Positions 60,191-64,000 of a DNA stretch of 64,000 bases are shown in pieces. A program made the position numbers and the translations under genes. The DNA comes from Antedon mediterranea (taxonomy: Eukaryota > Echinodermata > Crinoidea > Comatulida > Antedonidae). The first letter of the stretch is position 1. Every line of letters starts with the position of its first letter. The notes below the pieces were generated by a model, which was not told the DNA's origin, did not search any database, and saw only the letters and a list, made by a program, of their open reading frames with translations. The stretch is from positions 9,052,001 through 9,116,000 of the forward strand of contig NC_092672.1 of NCBI RefSeq assembly GCF_964355755.1, written 5' to 3'.

Positions 60191-61306
60191 GTATTATGCT
60201 ATTATCTACAGAGTTTATGATCGAATATGTTGTGATTTGCACGGTGCAGTAGCTATCTATCTACATTTATTTCTGTCTGTCGGGCTTCTATCTTTTTTTA
60301 CATTTCTAACGAGGGGTATTTTTCTATGCTCAACAACTCCCATCGATTGTCCCAACAATAATGCAATACTTTGTAACGTTTAGGCCTATATGTTAGATTA
60401 TAAAAGGATCCCAATTATATAAGCTTTTTGGACCGCTATCCTGGATAATCCTTTATAAATGTATTATTTGTAATGTCAGTAATTTATTTTATCACTTTGT
60501 ATATATTTTTTATGATGATTTTCCTAATAAATTCAAATCAAATCAAATCAAGTAGGCAATTCATTATGAATTTGACTCTTTTGAAAACCTAATTTTCAAT
60601 TGCCCATCGGTAGTCATGATTTACACCAGTAGGCCTACAAAACGAAAGTTCTGTACATGTTTTATATTGTTTTCAGCTCCAATCTTCTTTTTTTTTTTCA
60701 ATTGTTGGCCCTCTATTTGAAACAGCAAGATACCTAATTCGAGATCATATGACGCAGTTGTTGTCTTGGTAATCTAAAACGAAACACTGGGTATCAGAAT
60801 CAGTTTCATATCTGTAAACTAAATTTCTGCGGGATATATCCGACTCATTTCATAAGACTAAACTATGCAAAACCACACACTTTTGAATCGTATGTTCGTT
60901 ATATCTATCTGTTATCTTTCGTGGAATGTTTAAACACAAAACGCAAATAGATAAGACTATTCAAATTCGGTTTAGGTCTACGCTTAATTACAAATTATTA
61001 CATATGTAGGTGTATGCACTGTGTGTTACGATGCATGAATAGGAAATCCGGTTATTGAAGATAGATGTTTCCGTCCTCATATCGTATTTATGAGGCCTAA
61101 CAGCAGTTAGTGGGCCTAAGTAAGTAACCAGGCCATGCTCGTTATCTTGCTGGTATGATTTTAAAGTGTTACTAGATGCTAGGCTCTAAAATATCGTTGT
61201 CTTACACCGTTAAAACACATTCGGATCTGATTTGAATATTTAACAGGGTGAGTCACTTTATACAGTAGAATATTATTTCTCATGATTTTGTAGACATAGC
61301 CTACTG

Positions 61307-61703
61307 AAGATCCATTTACACTATAGGACGATAACGATCGACGAAAAATAGATAAACATACATTTTTCTTGAATAAAACAAAAGAAATTAGAACAGTTTT
61401 CGTTCTAGAACTATTAAGATAATCATGTATGCTGTATTTGACAAATAATATTTTAAAAAATCAAATGACGTCATGATCAATAAAAACAATAAAATCGTTG
61501 TATTGTACGATATTATTACTCTTACTAATCATGACGTAATTTGATTGGACGTGTGGAAATATTATTTTCATCAAAGGCAGCATAGATGATAATCCTATAA
61601 TTCTAGGATGAAAACTGTTAAAAAATATTTTGTTTTATGTATGACAAATGCATATTTATATTTTTATCGTCGATCGTTATCACCCTAGTGTAAATGGGCC
61701 TTA
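61307..61703. mobile_element. Inverted-repeat element (CATTTACACTA ends)
   Basis: Left end AAGATCCATTTACACTATAG with ATAACGATCGACGA, right end TCGTCGATCGTTATCACCCT with agtgtaaatgggccttaagg. A further copy of the right end, CCTAGTGTAAATGGGCCTTA, follows at 61723-61743. Inner text (caaatgacgtcatgatcaat and its inverse) also matches about 10075-10140, where a partial relative lies. Confidence 0.7.
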
Positions 61704-62410
61704 AGGCCGCGGATCTGAACGCCCCTAGTGTAAATGGGCCTTAACAACGTGAAGGATTAGATTCAAGTTAAATTACAATAATTGGAATTCTTTGAGTTTA
61801 ATATATGAAACAGTGAGTGTGTTTATTACACAAGCAAAATCATATTAATATCCTTGTTGATATAGTAGGTTTGGAAATCCCATGTTAGATTAAAGTCCTA
61901 CCAATGAGGCCGATAAGTGATATGGATGCACCTTGACCCTCAAATATCCATGTGAATTACAATTGAATTTGTTCTTTCGTTTTTGTCTGTGGTTTCTAAT
62001 AGTCTTTCCCGGAATCTTTATGTTTTCCGGTTTTTACAGCCAAACCCATTTTCAGCGAAAACCAAACTATTGCATAATACAAATAGATGAATTCACAACC
62101 AATTTTCATATATGCCGTTGACAAAATTTGTCAACGGCATGCTTCCATTCTTGGGATGTCATCCAGAATATAAATTATTGTTAAAAATTGTTAAAGTAAG
62201 TTTTAGTGAACTCTAGTAGGATCGATACGGTACCATCAATCAATATGACTGCGCAATAAAGGCTAAGTGCAATCGAAGAGAGGGGACATTTAATCTTTAT
62301 AAAACGCTCTATGGAATTCACTGAAATTATTGGTATGGTCAATTATCAACAAAAAATGTTTAAAATATTTAAAAGATGCACTTTTTTATTTGCAGTAATT
62401 TTACGGAATC

Positions 62411-63193
62411 ATGATGTTTTACTCATTGGTCTTAGGCATACAATTAATAATAGTCACAAAAGTATCAACGGAATTGTCGACCAACTTATCTGCTGGAACG
62501 ACTGACTATGAGGTCTCAACGAACGCATTCTCTTTGGAAACTATAACTGACCCTATCAGTAAAATGTCTAGGCCTGCTACACAAAGCAATACTACGGTAT
62601 CTTATGCTAGGCCCACTACTCCAAGACCCACAGTCACATATCCTGGAAGTCATACACAACATTTATCAACCAACAAGACAAACATTAATGGTGCGTTTAA
62701 TGTTTCTGCAGTTCCTCTTGGAAGTTCATCAGCAAGGGTAAATTGGCATGTACCTTCAAATACTGTAGCGATTAAACACTATGTTGTTTTGAATTACAAA
62801 GACAACTGCAAAAACAATGAATTATCAGATTTAAAACTCGACTCGAAGACAATTTTGGTAAATCTTACTATCAGTTCAGTAATAATAGGTAACCTATCGC
62901 ACGTTACTAAATACTGTGCATGTGTGGTTAGTATATCTTACTCCGAAAAGGATATCTCAGGAGTTAACAACTGTAATAGGTTTACAACAGAGTATGATCA
63001 TCTAAATACGAAAGCTACAGTAGCCCTCTCAATTGCATCAAGTTTTATGGTTCTGTTTTGTATAATAGCTATTTACAATGTTGTGAGGAGTACGCGGATG
63101 TTGTCCAGACAAGCGAAAGATGAAGAGTTAATACCAACTGTTAATCATGACCTATCGACTAATAGTGATGACGACAACATTGAAAATCCATGA
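62411..63193 (+). CDS. Type I membrane protein with a fibronectin type III domain
   Basis: One uninterrupted frame of 260 codons. Residues 1-20 (MMFYSLVLGIQLIIVTKVST) look like a signal peptide. About 22-92 is a Ser/Thr/Pro-rich stretch (ARPTTPRPTVTYPGS). About 94-193 has the strand pattern of a fibronectin type III domain (SSSARVNWHVPS, LKLDSKTILVNL, IGNLSHVTKYCACVVSISY). About 202-225 is a membrane segment (ATVALSIASSFMVLFCII...), followed by an acidic cytoplasmic tail of about 35 residues ending DDDNIENP. Several N-glycosylation sites (NTT, NKT, NVS, NLT, NLS). A good 3' splice site (CTTTTTTATTTGCAG, ending 62395) lies 15 bases before the ATG, so an untranslated upstream exon is likely. 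Function unknown; cell-surface adhesion or receptor role would be a guess. Confidence 0.8.
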   Translation: MMFYSLVLGIQLIIVTKVSTELSTNLSAGTTDYEVSTNAFSLETITDPISKMSRPATQSNTTVSYARPTTPRPTVTYPGSHTQHLSTNKTNINGAFNVSAVPLGSSSARVNWHVPSNTVAIKHYVVLNYKDNCKNNELSDLKLDSKTILVNLTISSVIIGNLSHVTKYCACVVSISYSEKDISGVNNCNRFTTEYDHLNTKATVALSIASSFMVLFCIIAIYNVVRSTRMLSRQAKDEELIPTVNHDLSTNSDDDNIENP

Positions 63194-64000
63194 TATAGGA
63201 ATAATTTATGCTACACTTTTTAAAAATAGTGATATGATGTCGGTCAATACGTAACACTTTTGACATGTAAAATGAACAACAATCAGCTAAATTCATTCGT
63301 CACAATAGCATAAACGTACACTGGTCTTCCGCACCCGCATGACCCCGAGTAGGTCTACTAATCTTTCTCCGTAGGTATGCATTACGTCATTCTATTAAAG
63401 AAGCACGCATTACTGCACGGATTGTAACTAGCGCCATCACGGTGACATGCGAAACTTTTTTACTGAAAATGTTTAACTTAAAATAAAAAGGTGATTTAAC
63501 AAAAGTAATAAATAAGAAACATTCACTATGTACAAACATTGAAACGTAATACTGTACATGACTCTAATAAACACAGTGTTATTAATGCATTTTCAAATCC
63601 ATTATCTTTCATTTCATTTAGCCTCCTACTGTAGTTGTATGGATGTTTAACATGTTTTTTTTAATTATTAAATAAGTAATAAATACTTAATCAAAACGTT
63701 TTTATCTGTATCAGAGATCTTGATCAATTGTGCTTGGTGATTAGCAGTCTGATGATGACGTCGTCTATCGGTCGATAGAGACCGACACGGTCTGTAAATA
63801 AGTTCTTGGTTTAATTAATTATTATCAATCAATTACATAATTATTAGGTTATTCAAGAAAGAAATTGTAGAATCCAAGAACAATTGCACGCGATAGACTT
63901 CGCTCAAGCGTGGCCAATTCCTCCAGAATTATAAATCAATGGATTTATAATTACAGAGATCACAGTACATACACAGCCTACTTGTGCTATTATGTTATAT
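63194..64000. other. 3' flank of the FN3 gene
   Basis: Probably 3' UTR at the start. No further exon is seen up to the window edge. Contains a small inverted stretch at about 63757-63795 (CTATCGGTCGATAG, AGACCGACACGGTCT). Confidence 0.5.

Larger units (their letters stand above)
57814..62310. other. Spacer between mosaic gene and FN3 gene, repeat-rich
   Basis: No exon supported. Holds a diverged tandem repeat (58170-58730), a foldback element (58845-59676), a 408-bp element with target duplications (59783-60190), a MITE (61307-61703) and a perfect palindrome (GCCGTTGACAAA-TTTGTCAACGGC, about 62114-62138). Reading frames here are short and overlap the repeats. Confidence 0.6.

Overview
The window looks like nuclear DNA of a marine invertebrate deuterostome, most likely an echinoderm or a close relative. 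It is AT-rich, with spliced genes (GT-AG introns), many small inverted-repeat transposons, and a very common palindromic word (TAGGCCTA, often GTAGGCCTAC). The gene content (GPI-type alkaline phosphatases, shuffled extracellular domains) is animal. The species is inferred, not proven. No bacterial operons, rRNA, tRNA or CRISPR were seen.

Layout. About 2.6-43.2 kb on the + strand holds a tandem array of four alkaline phosphatase genes (ALP-1 to ALP-4). Each can be assembled from 9 or 10 exons with consistent phases and almost identical exon lengths. ALP-2, -3 and -4 look intact, with signal peptide, metal ligands, serine nucleophile and a C-terminal GPI signal. ALP-1 has Ser in place of a metal-binding Asp, and a one-base insertion removes its GPI signal, so it looks like a secreted pseudoenzyme. 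ALP-4 has a first intron of more than 9 kb, split only by a 48-nt exon and filled with mobile-element debris; a foldback transposon lies just upstream of its first exon. At 24.5-27.8 kb are recent and older tandem duplications without genes.

At 45.1-47.3 kb on the - strand is a four-exon gene for a TenA/thiaminase-II-like protein (263 aa). From 57.8 down to 48.3 kb on the - strand is a secreted mosaic protein: signal peptide, PAN/apple, EGF, EPTP (EAR) propeller repeats, kringle, an unnamed domain, WSC, then further EPTP repeats. One linking exon was not found, so it may be one gene or two. At 62.4-63.2 kb on the + strand is a single-coding-exon type I membrane protein with one fibronectin type III domain.

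Mobile and repeat DNA is dense: tRNA-derived SINE copies, LINE 3' ends, Harbinger-like MITEs with TWA target duplications (two of them nested), a MULE-like foldback element with an 11-bp target duplication, an 889-bp near-complete palindrome with a 6-bp target duplication, a 408-bp element with a 7-bp target duplication, a hammerhead-like motif of the kind found at Penelope-like element ends, and a roughly 960-bp CAT/CGT trinucleotide satellite. Genes of different pathways are simply neighbours here; only the ALP array shows a clear functional and evolutionary relationship.
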